Below are positions 25,789-35,106 of a stretch of DNA of 64,000 nt, piece by piece. The stretch comes from QHXW01 sp963847515. Its GTDB lineage: Bacteria; Acidobacteriota; Terriglobia; Bryobacterales; Bryobacteraceae. The notes beneath the pieces are model-generated. The model did no database searches and was not told the DNA's origin. It was given only the letters and a program-made list of their open reading frames with translations. Position 1 is the stretch's first letter. Each line of letters starts with the position of its first letter. Both the position numbers and the translations under genes were made by a program. The stretch lies in NCBI GenBank assembly GCA_963847515.1, contig CAWKAA010000001.1, forward strand, positions 1,612,001-1,676,000. The letters are read 5' to 3'.

Positions 25789-26160
25789 ACCGGGCTTGGC
25801 CTCCAGCAACATATACGTCACCAGCGCCACCGCCGCCAGGTTCTTCTTGTCGTCGAGGACGTCCACGCGGCCCGTCGAAAGTGTCTTGCCAATGCGCAAC
25901 AAGTGCGAGCGAGCGGTCACTTTGCTTCCGGTGATGGGCCGCAGATAGTTGATCTTGAGTTCTACCGTGGTGGTTCTGTGGCCGCGCAGCATGAGCGCCT
26001 GGCCCACGGCCACGTCGGCCAGCGTGGCGATGACGCCACCGTGCAGCACTCCGGCGAAATTCATCAGCTCTTTTCGTATCGGACAGCCAACCGTTACGCC
26101 GTTTGAGTGCTTGCGCAGGATTCGGATTCCCAAATAATGGTTGAAGTCGGTGGCTAGCAA
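25777..26160 (-). CDS. PaaI-type hotdog thioesterase
   Basis: 127 residues of the hotdog fold. The central helix signature is present (NFAGVLHGGVIATLADVAVG), with HGG and the catalytic Asp in ADVAVG. Strands TTVELKINYLRPITGSKVTA and LSTGRVDVLDDKKNLAAVA follow the family exactly. It probably hydrolyses acyl-CoA or aryl-CoA thioesters; the substrate is open. Its last residues (KPGPRC) and stop lie inside the heptamer repeat, so the native C-terminus may have been replaced when the repeat arose. Four bases separate its start from the stop of the esterase upstream, indicating an operon. Confidence 0.92.
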   Translation of the reverse strand: MLATDFNHYLGIRILRKHSNGVTVGCPIRKELMNFAGVLHGGVIATLADVAVGQALMLRGHRTTTVELKINYLRPITGSKVTARSHLLRIGKTLSTGRVDVLDDKKNLAAVALVTYMLLEAKPGPRC

Positions 26161-26164
26161 GAAC

Positions 26165-26767
26165 TCATGGTAACAGGAAGGGCCCAGCGCCCTGCCAAAT
26201 GATTTCGAGCACGTTGAGCAGCTCGTGATCGGAATCCAGCAAGCGCAGACGGGTGTTGGGATGCGTCGCCGCGAACTCGGAAGAGACTCGCGCGGGAACC
26301 GCGTCGTCGTTCACGCCGTGGAAGATCAGAGCGGGCTGCTTGCAGTTGGGAAAGTCTTCGTAGCGTAGCGCATCGTCGATGAACTGGTAGCTGAGGCGGC
26401 AGGTTCGCTTTTCGCCGTAGTGGTAGACCTCCAAGAATCCGGTCTTGCGCCAGCCCTCGGCTTCCGGCGTCGCCGCCCAGCGCCGCACAAATCCGAACGC
26501 GGGCGCCATCAGAACCAGCTTGTCGGCCTCGGGATGACGCGCGGCATACAGTGCAGCCAGATAACCGCCCAAGCTCGATCCCATGAGGGCCACTCGCTCG
26601 CCGCGCGCGAGGTCTTCGATCAATCCGAGCTGGCCGCTGATGGTCAGGTGCTCGAAATCTCCCGCCGCGAGATCCGGAACCTCGAGGGACGGGATGCGTT
26701 CACGAAAGAACGTAGCCTTCTTGGAGGACGGTCCGGAAGCAAATCCGTGGAGGTAGATAATGCGCAT
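26165..26767 (-). CDS. YqiA-like alpha/beta-hydrolase esterase
   Basis: 200 residues from ATG 26767, where the protein opens with the typical MRIIYLHGFASGPSSKKA (oxyanion and first strand). The nucleophile elbow is GSSLGGY, the acid lies in HGVNDDAVP and the catalytic His in LLDSDHELLN. These match the UPF0227/YqiA family of small esterases. A start at 26800 would add 11 residues that do not fit the fold. No signal peptide is seen, so it is cytoplasmic. It is upstream of the thioesterase and only 54 bp downstream of the TPR gene on the same strand. Confidence 0.9.
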   Translation of the reverse strand: MRIIYLHGFASGPSSKKATFFRERIPSLEVPDLAAGDFEHLTISGQLGLIEDLARGERVALMGSSLGGYLAALYAARHPEADKLVLMAPAFGFVRRWAATPEAEGWRKTGFLEVYHYGEKRTCRLSYQFIDDALRYEDFPNCKQPALIFHGVNDDAVPARVSSEFAATHPNTRLRLLDSDHELLNVLEIIWQGAGPFLLP

Positions 26768-26821
26768 TGAGAGACGGACCTCCCTAATCCAAACGGTCAC
26801 AACCGATCGGAATGCCCGTGG

Positions 26822-27982
26822 TTAGTGTGCCGTCTCCTTATTCTTGATCACTTCCTGCGCCCGTTCGGCAGCGGCGGCGCGTGCGCTCTCCTCTAGCCGG
26901 GTGAACGACTGCATCTCCGCTTGCGCTTCCTGCGCCCGTCCAAGCGTCCGATAGATTTTGGCGAGGAGGAAGTGGGTGCTGGCTTCGTTGGGATCGGCTT
27001 TCACCGCAGCTTCAAGGTCCTTGACCGCTTCCGCGTTACGGTCCAGCTTGATCAAGGCCCGCGCGCGGTCAACCCGGGCATCGGTGAGACCGGGACATTG
27101 AGAGAGCGCCTGGTTCATATCCGCCAGCGCTTCTTCGGAGCTGCCGTTTTTCAGCAAGACAACGCTGCCGATCTTCCAACGGGCCATGCAGTTCGCCGGA
27201 TCTACAGCGAGTTCGGCGTGGAACTGCTCAGAAGCGGAATCCAACTGCGAAAGGGCCAAGTAGGCATCTCCCAGTTTATAATGCGTGCCTGGCCGCTGAG
27301 GAGCCATTTCCACGGCCTTCTTCAGCTCGACGACAGCGCCATCATAATTGTTCATGGCCTCCATCATCTCTGCCGACAGCTCGTGGGCGATAACGGAGTT
27401 GGGATCGATCGAATTCATCTTGGCCAGCGATTGCTCAGACAGTTTCATGTAGACTTTGGCGAGCAGATACCAGACTTCCTGGTTCTTAGGCTGCGTGCCG
27501 GCGAGCTGCCGCAACTGAACCGCCGCGGCCTCATAATCGCCCAGCTTCGTCAGATCCTTTACCAGGAACATTTGCGCATTCGCGTCGCCGGCGTTAGCGC
27601 GCAGGGCGGCTTCCAGCCGAGGACGCGCCTTGGCGTACTCTCCCATCTCGAAAAGCGAAATGCCGAGGAGCGCCGAGGCAGACGGCATGGCCGGGTTGAT
27701 TTTGAGCCCCTGTTCCAGAGTCGCCGCCGCCTTCTGATAGTCACGCTGCCGAAAATAGAGCGCGCCCAGATTGTTATAGGCGGGACCCAGCCGCGGCGCG
27801 ATGCGCAGAATCTCTTCGTACTTGCTGATGGCGCCGGCGAGGTCGTTTTGCGACTGGGCGGCTTTCGCCTGGCCGTAGAGTTCCTGAACGCGGGCATCGT
27901 CCTCGCCGGTCTGGGCTTGCAGCTTCCTAAGGCCGGACAGCAGAAGCACCATGAGAAACGTCGCCACGAGCCGATGGGTCAT
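26822..27982 (-). CDS. secreted TPR-repeat protein
   Basis: 386 residues with a signal peptide (VATFLMVLLLSGLRKLQAQ) and about eight tetratricopeptide repeats. The consensus is easily seen, for example ISKYEEILRIAPRLGPAYNN, AATLEQGLKINPAMPSASAL and AVKDLEAAVKADPNEASTH. A short charged helix (ARAAAAERAQEVIKNKE) ends the protein. TPR proteins of this kind are protein-protein scaffolds in the periplasm. It is divergent from a CRTAC1-type protein at 28021 with a gap of under 40 bp; pairing of secreted TPR and CRTAC1 genes is common in Acidobacteria. Confidence 0.9.
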   Translation of the reverse strand: MTHRLVATFLMVLLLSGLRKLQAQTGEDDARVQELYGQAKAAQSQNDLAGAISKYEEILRIAPRLGPAYNNLGALYFRQRDYQKAAATLEQGLKINPAMPSASALLGISLFEMGEYAKARPRLEAALRANAGDANAQMFLVKDLTKLGDYEAAAVQLRQLAGTQPKNQEVWYLLAKVYMKLSEQSLAKMNSIDPNSVIAHELSAEMMEAMNNYDGAVVELKKAVEMAPQRPGTHYKLGDAYLALSQLDSASEQFHAELAVDPANCMARWKIGSVVLLKNGSSEEALADMNQALSQCPGLTDARVDRARALIKLDRNAEAVKDLEAAVKADPNEASTHFLLAKIYRTLGRAQEAQAEMQSFTRLEESARAAAAERAQEVIKNKETAH

Positions 27983-28020
27983 TCCTTCAATTATCCTTGC
28001 TCTACACTAATACGGTAAAG

Positions 28021-29692
28021 ATGAGAGTAAGGGTCATATCGGTCATGGCGGCATTCGTGGGACTTCCTGCGCTTGCGATTCTGGCTTTGACCGGGAACAC
28101 GGCTGCCATCGAATTCGCGGACATGGCGCGGAGTGCAGGAATTCAAGCCGAAATGCATTGCGGCGGCCCCGAGAAGCGCTGGATTCCCGAAGCCAATGGC
28201 ACGGGCGCGGCATGGCTTGACTACGACAACGACGGCCTGATGGATCTGCTGATCGTTAATGGCTCCAGCATGGAGCAGTTACGGCGTATCGTGGCCGGCG
28301 GCGCACCGGAACACGCCAGGAACGGCGTCTACCTGTTCCACAATCTGGGCAACGGAAAGTTCGAGGATGTGACCGAGCGCGCGGGACTCTCCAACGGTTA
28401 CTGGGGCACCGGCGCGAACGCTGCCGACTACAACAACGACGGTTACACCGACATTCTGATCACAACCATCGGCCGTCGACCTGCTCTACAAGAACAACGG
28501 CAATGGAACGTTTTCCGAAGTGGGATCAGCCGCCGGATTGAGCCGCGACGTGGAATGGCATACGGGAAGTGCATTCGGTGACTTCGATGGAGACGGCTAT
28601 CTGGATCTGTATGTCGCGGGCTACATTGACGTTCACGCGATCACGCTCAATGAGCCCGCGCCGGTTTGCCCGTATAAGGACGTCCCGGCCTTCTGCGGTC
28701 CTATCGGCCTGAAAGGCGGCCGCGGCATTCTCTATCACAACAACCGTGACGGCACGTTCACCGATGTCACGAACCGTACGGGGCTGGGCGCAGTAAAGCC
28801 GTCGCATTCCTTTACGGCCGTATTCGATGATTTCAACCAGGACGGCAAGATCGATCTCTTCGTGGCGAATGATTCAGACCCCAACTTCCTTTTTCTGAAC
28901 CAGGGAGACGGAAGGTTCAAAGAGTCGGCACTGGAGCGAGGGGTGGCGTTCAACGGAGATGGACGGGCGCAGTCCAACATGGGCGTGGCGGTGGGCGATA
29001 TCGACAATCAGGGAAGGTTGCACATTTTGACCACCACGTTCTTCGACGACTACTTCCCGCTCTTCAAGCAGGACAAATCCGGCTTCTTCGACGACGCGTC
29101 GGGCTCCACCGGCCTCACGATGCTGACTACGCGTTACCTGGGCTGGGCGTGCGGGTTTGCCGATTTTGACAACGACGGTAAGCGCGATCTCTGGCTGGCC
29201 AACGGGCACGTGTATCCGCGCGTCGCGCAGTACTTCCAGCCGTTCGTGGTGCTACGGAATAATGGGAGCGCCTTCTCAGAGGCGTTTCGTTTTCCAGCAG
29301 CTCCCAACAGCTCCTACCGAGGCGGGTGCGCGGGCGATTTCGACAACGATGGCCGGATAGACGTGGCAGTGCTACCCATCGACGGCCAGCCTTTGCTGCT
29401 TCAGAACAAGACTGCGACTTCGAATGCCTGGGTGGGCATCCATCTTCGCGGCACGCATAGTAACCGCGATGCGATAGGCGCCCGCGTCCAGATCTTATCT
29501 TGCGGGCATACGCAATTTGAAACCGTTCGCAATGGCGGCAGCTATCTATCGCACAACGATCCGAGGCTGCATTTTGGCCTGGGAGGCTGTGCGAAGGTGG
29601 ATCGGGTAACGGTCACGTGGCCCCTCGGAGCTGTCCAAGTGGTGAACGATATTGCGGTGAATCGGTACACGACGATTGAGGAGCCCCGGTGA
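28021..29692 (+). pseudogene. CRTAC1-type FG-GAP/UnbV protein, one frameshift
   Basis: A secreted beta-propeller protein: signal (ISVMAAFVGLPALAILAL) then FG-GAP/VCBS calcium-binding blades with D-x-D-x-DG motifs (WLDYDNDGLMDLLIVNG, FGDFDGDGYLDLYVAGY, FDDFNQDGKIDLFVANDS), ending in the ASPIC/UnbV domain (HSNRDAIGARVQI, then VTVTWPLGAVQVV). One extra base near 28472 breaks the frame between TTIG and VDLLYKNNGNGTFSE; the total length is 557 codons plus one base, which fits a single insertion. Thought to bind other proteins or polysaccharides on the outside; precise role unknown. Confidence 0.88.
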
Positions 29693-29829
29693 CGGCGCTA
29701 CCTTCGCCGGTCTGATCGACCTGCAGCCAGAGAATTTACAAATACCAGAGCCGGTTGTGACCCTTTTTCTCCCTCGTTTGCGCTATACGTCCTAGCCCTC
29801 ATTTCCAGGGCAGAGCGAGGAGAACGCCA

Positions 29830-30504
29830 GTGAAATTATCGGAACCATGCGCATCGAGCTGCTTCGACAGAGGTTACGTCACCCGTCTCAGAGAACGGGA
29901 GACGGAAACGGAAGCTCATTTTGTAGCCTATTTTCGGACTCCCATCTGGCTGAAAGCCCAGCGCCGGTTGCGCGCTCCCGATCTCGTGGCAGATGCCTGC
30001 CAAGAGACGCTCTTGCGCGTGCTCCAATATCTTCGGTCAGGTAAGGTCCTGGATTACCCCGAACGCCTCCCCGCTTTTGTGAACTCGGTCTGTCACAACG
30101 TCACGCTGGAGATGATACGTTCCCGGAGCCGTTACGCCCAAATCGCTGCAGGCGACCAGGAGCCTGCCAGCACCTGGGGAGATCCATATGTGCAGTTGAT
30201 CACAGAGGAGCGGAAGCAACTGGTGCGTGAGATCCTGGCTCAACTCTCCGAAAAGGACCGGGATCTGTTGCGTCTCACCTTCATGGGAGAAATGGACAAG
30301 GCGGAATTGTGCAGGCGTTTTGGTGTGAATGGAACCTACCTCCGTGTTCTGTTGCACCGGGCCAGAATGCATTTCAGGAACGCGCTGATGAGAACGGTAA
30401 ATGAACAAAAACGCGGGAGCTTTGGAAAGCGGCCGCAGCGGGCGCGGCACAGGCCTCGTCGTGTGTGGGCCGGTAGACATATATCCGGCGCGGCTCGGGC
30501 ATAA
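29830..30504 (+). CDS. RNA polymerase sigma factor, ECF-like
   Basis: 224 residues. Region 2 is visible as DLVADACQETLLRVLQYLRS through LPAFVNSVCHNVTLEMIRSR, and region 4 as LAQLSEKDRDLLRLTFMGE then AELCRRFGVNGTYLRVLLHR, the DNA-binding helix-turn-helix for the -35. An unusual Arg-rich extension (GKRPQRARHRPRRVWAGR) follows the domain. No anti-sigma gene with a zinc-binding HC2 motif is present downstream, which is often the case in this family. The start is a GTG with an AGGAG site 6 bases upstream. It lies between two CRTAC1-type genes on the same strand. Confidence 0.85.
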   Translation: MKLSEPCASSCFDRGYVTRLRERETETEAHFVAYFRTPIWLKAQRRLRAPDLVADACQETLLRVLQYLRSGKVLDYPERLPAFVNSVCHNVTLEMIRSRSRYAQIAAGDQEPASTWGDPYVQLITEERKQLVREILAQLSEKDRDLLRLTFMGEMDKAELCRRFGVNGTYLRVLLHRARMHFRNALMRTVNEQKRGSFGKRPQRARHRPRRVWAGRHISGAARA

Positions 30505-30538
30505 GCAGGTCTGCGGCTTGAGATGAGATGATGGGCCG

Positions 30539-32233
30539 GTGACCGCAGGTCCCAGGCACCAGTTCGCAGTTCTTGGCGTCGCGGGTTTGCTGTGCTTCGG
30601 CAGTGCAGTGGCTTGGCAGACAATCCGCGATACGCCGGGGAATTTCGTGGACATCACGGCGGCTAGCGGAATCCGCTTCCAGCACGTGGCTTCGCATACT
30701 TCCAAAAAGTATCTGCCCGAGACGATGGGAGCGGGCGTGGCGCTTTTCGATTACGATAACGACGGCCGCCTCGATATCTTCCTAGTGAACGGCGCGCCGC
30801 TCAGCGACCCAACCCCAAAGGGCACGATCCCCGAGAAGACCGGGCCGATGCATTGGAATCGCCTGTTTCATCAGAAGAGCGACGGAACATTCGAAGACGT
30901 TACCGCGAAGGCCGGACTGCAAGGCACCGGTTACGGCATGGGCGCGGCGGTGGGCGACTACGACAACGACGGCTATGAAGACCTCTATGTCACGGCGTAT
31001 GGAGGCAACAAACTCTATCGCAACAATGGCGACGGCACCTTCACGGATGTGACTTCGCAGGCAGGCGTCGGCGGCAGCGGCTGGTCAACTAGCGCGGCAT
31101 GGGTGGACCTGGATAACGACGGCCGGCTGGATCTGGTGGTACTGCGCTATCTGCAATGGGATTTCGACGACCTGTGGTGCGGGGATCACAAGGAAGGCTT
31201 CCGAGCCTATTGCCATCCCGACATGTTCAAGGCTATTACGCCGCTGGTTTATCACAACGAAGGAGACGGCCGCTTCACGGAAGTTGGAGAGAAGATGGGT
31301 CTGGCGATTCCTGGCAAAGGGCTGGGCATCGCGATTGCAGATTACGATCGCGACGGACGCATCGATCTTTTCGTGGCGAACGATTCCATGCCCGAGTTCC
31401 TGTTCCATAACAAAGGAGGTGGAAGATTCGAGGAAAAAGGCCTCTTATCCCAGGTTGCGGTGGACGAAGATGGACGGACTTATGCGGGCATGGGCGTGGA
31501 TTTCGAAGATTTCAATAACGACGGGCTGCCGGATCTGGTAGTGGATAATCTGGCCAATCAGATGTACGCGATTTATCAGAACGCCGGCGACGGCACGTTC
31601 ACGTATACCACCGGGGCAACGGGCATGGGCCGCATCTCGATGCTGCATTCGGGCTGGGGACTTCGTCTGATCGATTACGACAACGATGGATGGAAGGATC
31701 TACTGATCGCGCAGGGACATGATCTGGATACCATCGAACTGACCAGTCCCCAACTTCACTATCGCGAGCCGATGTTGCTGGCTCGGAACACGGGCCATGG
31801 CTTTGTGGATGTTTCCGCGGCGTCGGGCAGCGTCTTTCATGAGGCTTGGGCAGCGCGCGGACTGGCGACGGGCGATCTGGATAACGACGGCCGCATCGAT
31901 GCGGTGGTGTCTACAAACGATGGACCGGCTCACGTGATTCGCAACGAGACGAAGACGGACAATCACTGGCTGACCTTGAAACTGGTAGGCCACAAGAGCA
32001 ACCGGGATGCGATTGGGGCTGTGGTGAAGATGACGACTTCAAGAGGGTCACAATACGCGACCGTCAGCACGGCGAGCAGCTATCTGTCTTCGAGCGATAA
32101 GCGGGTGCACTTCGGACTCGGACCCGAGACCGTTGCCGGGGCGGTTGAAATCCACTGGCCGAGCGGGATCAGCCAAGCATTGAAGGATGTCCGTGCGGAC
32201 CAGATTCTCCAGGTGGACGAGCCGGCTCGGTAA
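30539..32233 (+). CDS. CRTAC1-type FG-GAP/UnbV protein
   Basis: 564 residues, intact paralogue of the gene at 28021. GTG 30539 gives a signal (FAVLGVAGLLCFGSAVAWQ). Seven or so propeller blades follow with calcium loops such as LFDYDNDGRLDIFLVNG, VGDYDNDGYEDLYVTAY and FEDFNNDGLPDLVVDN. The end is the ASPIC/UnbV domain (HKSNRDAIGAVVKM, then VEIHWPSGISQALKD). Unlike the first paralogue it has no frameshift. It is 35 bp from the sigma gene and 30 bp from the ABC ATPase, so read-through is likely. Confidence 0.93.
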   Translation: MTAGPRHQFAVLGVAGLLCFGSAVAWQTIRDTPGNFVDITAASGIRFQHVASHTSKKYLPETMGAGVALFDYDNDGRLDIFLVNGAPLSDPTPKGTIPEKTGPMHWNRLFHQKSDGTFEDVTAKAGLQGTGYGMGAAVGDYDNDGYEDLYVTAYGGNKLYRNNGDGTFTDVTSQAGVGGSGWSTSAAWVDLDNDGRLDLVVLRYLQWDFDDLWCGDHKEGFRAYCHPDMFKAITPLVYHNEGDGRFTEVGEKMGLAIPGKGLGIAIADYDRDGRIDLFVANDSMPEFLFHNKGGGRFEEKGLLSQVAVDEDGRTYAGMGVDFEDFNNDGLPDLVVDNLANQMYAIYQNAGDGTFTYTTGATGMGRISMLHSGWGLRLIDYDNDGWKDLLIAQGHDLDTIELTSPQLHYREPMLLARNTGHGFVDVSAASGSVFHEAWAARGLATGDLDNDGRIDAVVSTNDGPAHVIRNETKTDNHWLTLKLVGHKSNRDAIGAVVKMTTSRGSQYATVSTASSYLSSSDKRVHFGLGPETVAGAVEIHWPSGISQALKDVRADQILQVDEPAR

Positions 32234-32262
32234 GCGAGTACCATAGGAACGAGCACAGCTCG

Positions 32263-33216
32263 ATGGCGTCTGCTTCAGCTCCTCCCATTGCATCTTCTTC
32301 GCTGCCGTTGCGAATTGAAGGGCTGATCAAACGCTTCGGTGAACTGACCGCGGTGGATGGCGTTTCCCTCGAGTTGAAACCCGGCGAATGCATGGGATTG
32401 CTGGGCCCGAATGGCGCAGGCAAGAGCACGCTCATCCGCAGCATTGTGGGCCGCGTGATCCCGGACGCCGGAAAGGTGACGGTCTTCGGGGACCCCGCCG
32501 ATTCGCCCGGTGCGCGCACGGCGCTAGGATGGGTTCCGCAGGACCTGGCGCTTTATCCCAGACTGACGTGCCGTGAAAACCTGGAATCCTTCGGCCTGTA
32601 TCACGGTCTTCGTCGTGAAGAGCTAAGGACCGCGGTCGCATGGTGCCTCGACTGGGCAGCACTGAAGGACCGCGCCGAAGAGACCGTCAAGAGCCTGTCC
32701 GGAGGCATGAAGCGGCGATTGAACATGGCCGCCGGACTCATCCACCATCCCCGGCTTGTGTTAATGGACGAGCCGACGGTGGGCGTGGACCCGCAGTCTC
32801 GGCAGCGCATTTTCGAAATGATCGAAAAGCTGCACGGCGAAGGGATGTCCATCGTCTACACCACGCACTACATGGAAGAAGCCGAGCGGCTGTGCGACCG
32901 TGTGGCCATCATCGATCACGGACACATCATCGCCCTGGGGACCAAGGATGAACTTGTGCACAGCACCTTCGGTTCCCGCAGCCAGGTGTTGGCGCGATTC
33001 GAGAATGCGGGCGATGGTGTCGCGGCATGGGTGAAGCAACTGGGAGGAATTTATGACGGCGGCGCCGCGCAGTTCACGATTGAGCACGTGAGCGAAATTG
33101 CAGGGTTGCTCGTCGCCGCGTCTGGCGCAGGATATGAACTGGCGGACGTATCGTTACGAAAGCCCAACCTGGAATCCGTGTTCTTGCAGTTAACGGGAAG
33201 GGAGTTACGCGATTGA
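32263..33216 (+). CDS. ABC transporter ATP-binding protein (ABC-2 exporter)
   Basis: 317 residues, nucleotide-binding subunit of an ABC-2 exporter. Motifs in order: Walker A GPNGAGKST (around residue 48), Q-loop WVPQDLALYP, signature LSGGMKRR, Walker B LVLMDEPTVGVDP and the switch His in VYTTHYMEEA. The ~90-residue C-terminal extension (after HSTFGSRSQVLARF) is typical of the DrrA/CcmA-like subfamily. The 3' end overlaps the start of the permease by 4 bp, so the pair is an operon. The substrate cannot be read; relatives export antibiotics, polysaccharides or lipids. Confidence 0.95.
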   Translation: MASASAPPIASSSLPLRIEGLIKRFGELTAVDGVSLELKPGECMGLLGPNGAGKSTLIRSIVGRVIPDAGKVTVFGDPADSPGARTALGWVPQDLALYPRLTCRENLESFGLYHGLRREELRTAVAWCLDWAALKDRAEETVKSLSGGMKRRLNMAAGLIHHPRLVLMDEPTVGVDPQSRQRIFEMIEKLHGEGMSIVYTTHYMEEAERLCDRVAIIDHGHIIALGTKDELVHSTFGSRSQVLARFENAGDGVAAWVKQLGGIYDGGAAQFTIEHVSEIAGLLVAASGAGYELADVSLRKPNLESVFLQLTGRELRD

Positions 33217-34484
33217 TGCTCCCTATTTTGCGTACGGGTTTGATCGCCCTGCGGCGCGACCGCGGGGCGCTAGCCCTGAGTTTCATTCTGCCTATCGCTT
33301 TCGTTTCGATCTTTGCTGTCATCTTTGGCGGGCGCCGGGACACGACGCCGAAGGTCGGTATCATCGCGGTAGACGAGGACCAAAGCAAGACGTCCGAGAG
33401 ACTGATCCAAGGTTTGCAGAGTGAAGGTTCGCTGTCGGTGAGATTGCGACCCGTGCCGAAGCACGGTGTAGAACAACTGGAGTACACCGCCGAGACGGCG
33501 GAAGCCGCGGTGAAAGCCGGTGAGGTCCCGGTGGCGCTCATCATCCCGCACGGGTTCGGCGAAAACGCTATCTCATTCGGGCCTGGGGGAAACCGGTCGC
33601 CTATACGGCTGCTGAAAGACAGCAGCGACATGATTGCGCCGCAAGTGGTCGCCGGACTGCTGCAAAAGGTTGCGATGACCTCGATGCCAGATGTCATGGC
33701 CGAGATGGGATCGAAGTACATGGATCAGTATGCCGGAGGGTTCACATCGGAACAACGCAAGCGCATGGATGCCAGCCTCGAGCAGTTGCGCAAGCAGCCG
33801 GCAGCCGCGAGCAGTAGCGATTCCAACGGCGGCATGCTGATTTCGGTTACTGCGCGCGACGTGGTTGGCGAGAACAAACACAATCCGATGGTTTCGTTCT
33901 ACGCGGCGGCGATCGGCGTGATGTTCCTGCTCTTCACAGCCAGCGGCGCGAGTGGATCCCTGCTGGACGAGGCCGAAAGCGGCACGCTCGACCGCGTGCT
34001 GAGTTCGCGCGTGACCATGGGGACGCTACTCGCCGGTAAAATGCTGTATTCCGGCTTGCTGGCATTTTCTCAACTGGTGCTGATGTTCCTGTGGGCGTGG
34101 CTCGTTTTCAAGCTCGATTTCGTTCCACACATTCTCGGGTTTGCGGTCATGGGCCTCTCGACAGCCTTCGCGGTGGGATCGTTCGGCATGCTGCTGGCCA
34201 GTCTGTGCCAGACGCGAGCACAACTGGGCCCGCTCTCCACGCTGGTGATTCTGATCATGTCCTCGGTCGGCGGAAGCATGTTCCCGCGTTTCCTCATGCC
34301 GCAAGCCATGCAAAAAGCCGGGCTGCTAACGATTAATGCCTGGGCCATCGATGGCTTCACAAAAGTCTTCTGGCGCGATGAGCCGGTCTCGCACCTGTGG
34401 CCCCAGGTTCTGGTGCTGCTCACCGTGGGCGTGGTGTTGTTCACGGTGGCTCGCCGGCTGTCGCGGCGCTGGGAATATACGTGA
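33213..34484 (+). CDS. ABC-2 type permease
   Basis: 423 residues, the membrane half of the exporter encoded directly upstream. One N-terminal TM helix (GALALSFILPIAFVSIFAVI) precedes a ~180-residue extracytoplasmic domain (TPKVGIIAVDEDQSK through the Lys/Gln-rich loop). Five C-terminal helices follow, including VSFYAAAIGVMFLLFTASGA and MGLSTAFAVGSFGMLLASLC, with the family-typical LLDEAESGTLDRVLSSR loop. This is the ABC2_membrane_3 arrangement. It likely works with two copies of the ATPase at 32263. Gene intact; start overlaps the ATPase stop. Confidence 0.93.
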   Translation: MMLPILRTGLIALRRDRGALALSFILPIAFVSIFAVIFGGRRDTTPKVGIIAVDEDQSKTSERLIQGLQSEGSLSVRLRPVPKHGVEQLEYTAETAEAAVKAGEVPVALIIPHGFGENAISFGPGGNRSPIRLLKDSSDMIAPQVVAGLLQKVAMTSMPDVMAEMGSKYMDQYAGGFTSEQRKRMDASLEQLRKQPAAASSSDSNGGMLISVTARDVVGENKHNPMVSFYAAAIGVMFLLFTASGASGSLLDEAESGTLDRVLSSRVTMGTLLAGKMLYSGLLAFSQLVLMFLWAWLVFKLDFVPHILGFAVMGLSTAFAVGSFGMLLASLCQTRAQLGPLSTLVILIMSSVGGSMFPRFLMPQAMQKAGLLTINAWAIDGFTKVFWRDEPVSHLWPQVLVLLTVGVVLFTVARRLSRRWEYT

Positions 34485-34531
34485 CACTCTTGCGTTGTAT
34501 GAGAACCGTGCAGGTAGATCCTTTAGCTTGC

Positions 34532-34555
34532 CGGTGGGGCATGCTTTAGCTTGCC
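34532..34555. repeat. REP-like repeat, left copy
   Basis: The 24-mer starting CGGTGGGGCATGC and ending TAGCTTGCC is an exact inverted copy of 35079-35102, across the RAYT gene. An extra CTTTAGCTTGCC unit at 34521-34532 directly precedes it. The stop codon of the RAYT lies inside the repeat. Confidence 0.85.
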
Positions 34556-35004
34556 GATGTAGCGCTTGACGATGGCCAACCCTCAGGCGTGCCCGCCAGC
34601 CCTGCCGAAACCGGATTCTGTTCGATATACGCCACAATCAACAAGAGATTCGCCTCCCTGGCCGTTCTCCCTTTGATCCAATGCGTTATTGGGGGCAACG
34701 GCACGTGCGGCAGTATCAACATGTGCACATGGTTGGGCATGACGACCCAAGCGTGCAACTCATACAGCTTCCGACCCTCGCCGGTGCGAATCGCGCCCAC
34801 CACTTGCCGCGCGACCCGCGCATCGCTCAGCCATAGCCTCCCATGGCTCCGAGCCAGCGCACGATCCTCCGCGGCGACCGCATGACCAGGAGTCTCATAG
34901 ATGACCTTCGGCGCCGCAGGCAAAGACCCATGCAGTCGCCAGGTCACGAACAAATGCTTACCATCCGGATGAAAATGCGGCAACCTTCTTCGATACTCTG
35001 CCAT
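34546..35004 (-). pseudogene. REP-associated tyrosine transposase (RAYT), catalytic segment lost
   Basis: 152 residues of the Y1 HUH-type RAYT family. The N-terminus (RRRLPHFHPDGKHLFVTWRL) and the HUH motif in VVMPNHVHMLIL are clear. After GRTAREANLLL the protein jumps straight to IVAYIEQNPVSAGL. Family members normally have about 25 residues here, including the WQ-E-Y-D block with the catalytic tyrosine. An in-frame deletion of that block explains the shortened, presumably inactive protein. It is flanked by inverted 24-bp repeats, the usual REP arrangement. Confidence 0.85.
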
Positions 35005-35078
35005 AGCGCACGCAAAATCGCTGGCGACAGATAGTCAACCGAGTGTCCAAGAGTTCTCACTCCTTTGCATGAGGCGAA

Positions 35079-35102
35079 GGCAAGCTAAAGCATGCCCCAC
35101 CG
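35079..35102. repeat. REP-like repeat, right copy
   Basis: GGCAAGCTAAAGCATGCCCC followed by ACCG is the perfect reverse complement of 34532-34555. It ends 5 bp before the metallophosphatase stop codon. Confidence 0.85.
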
Positions 35103-35106
35103 CGCG

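Noticed and set aside
26921..28018. 365-codon ORF on the plus strand
   Set aside because: Antisense shadow of the TPR gene at 26822.
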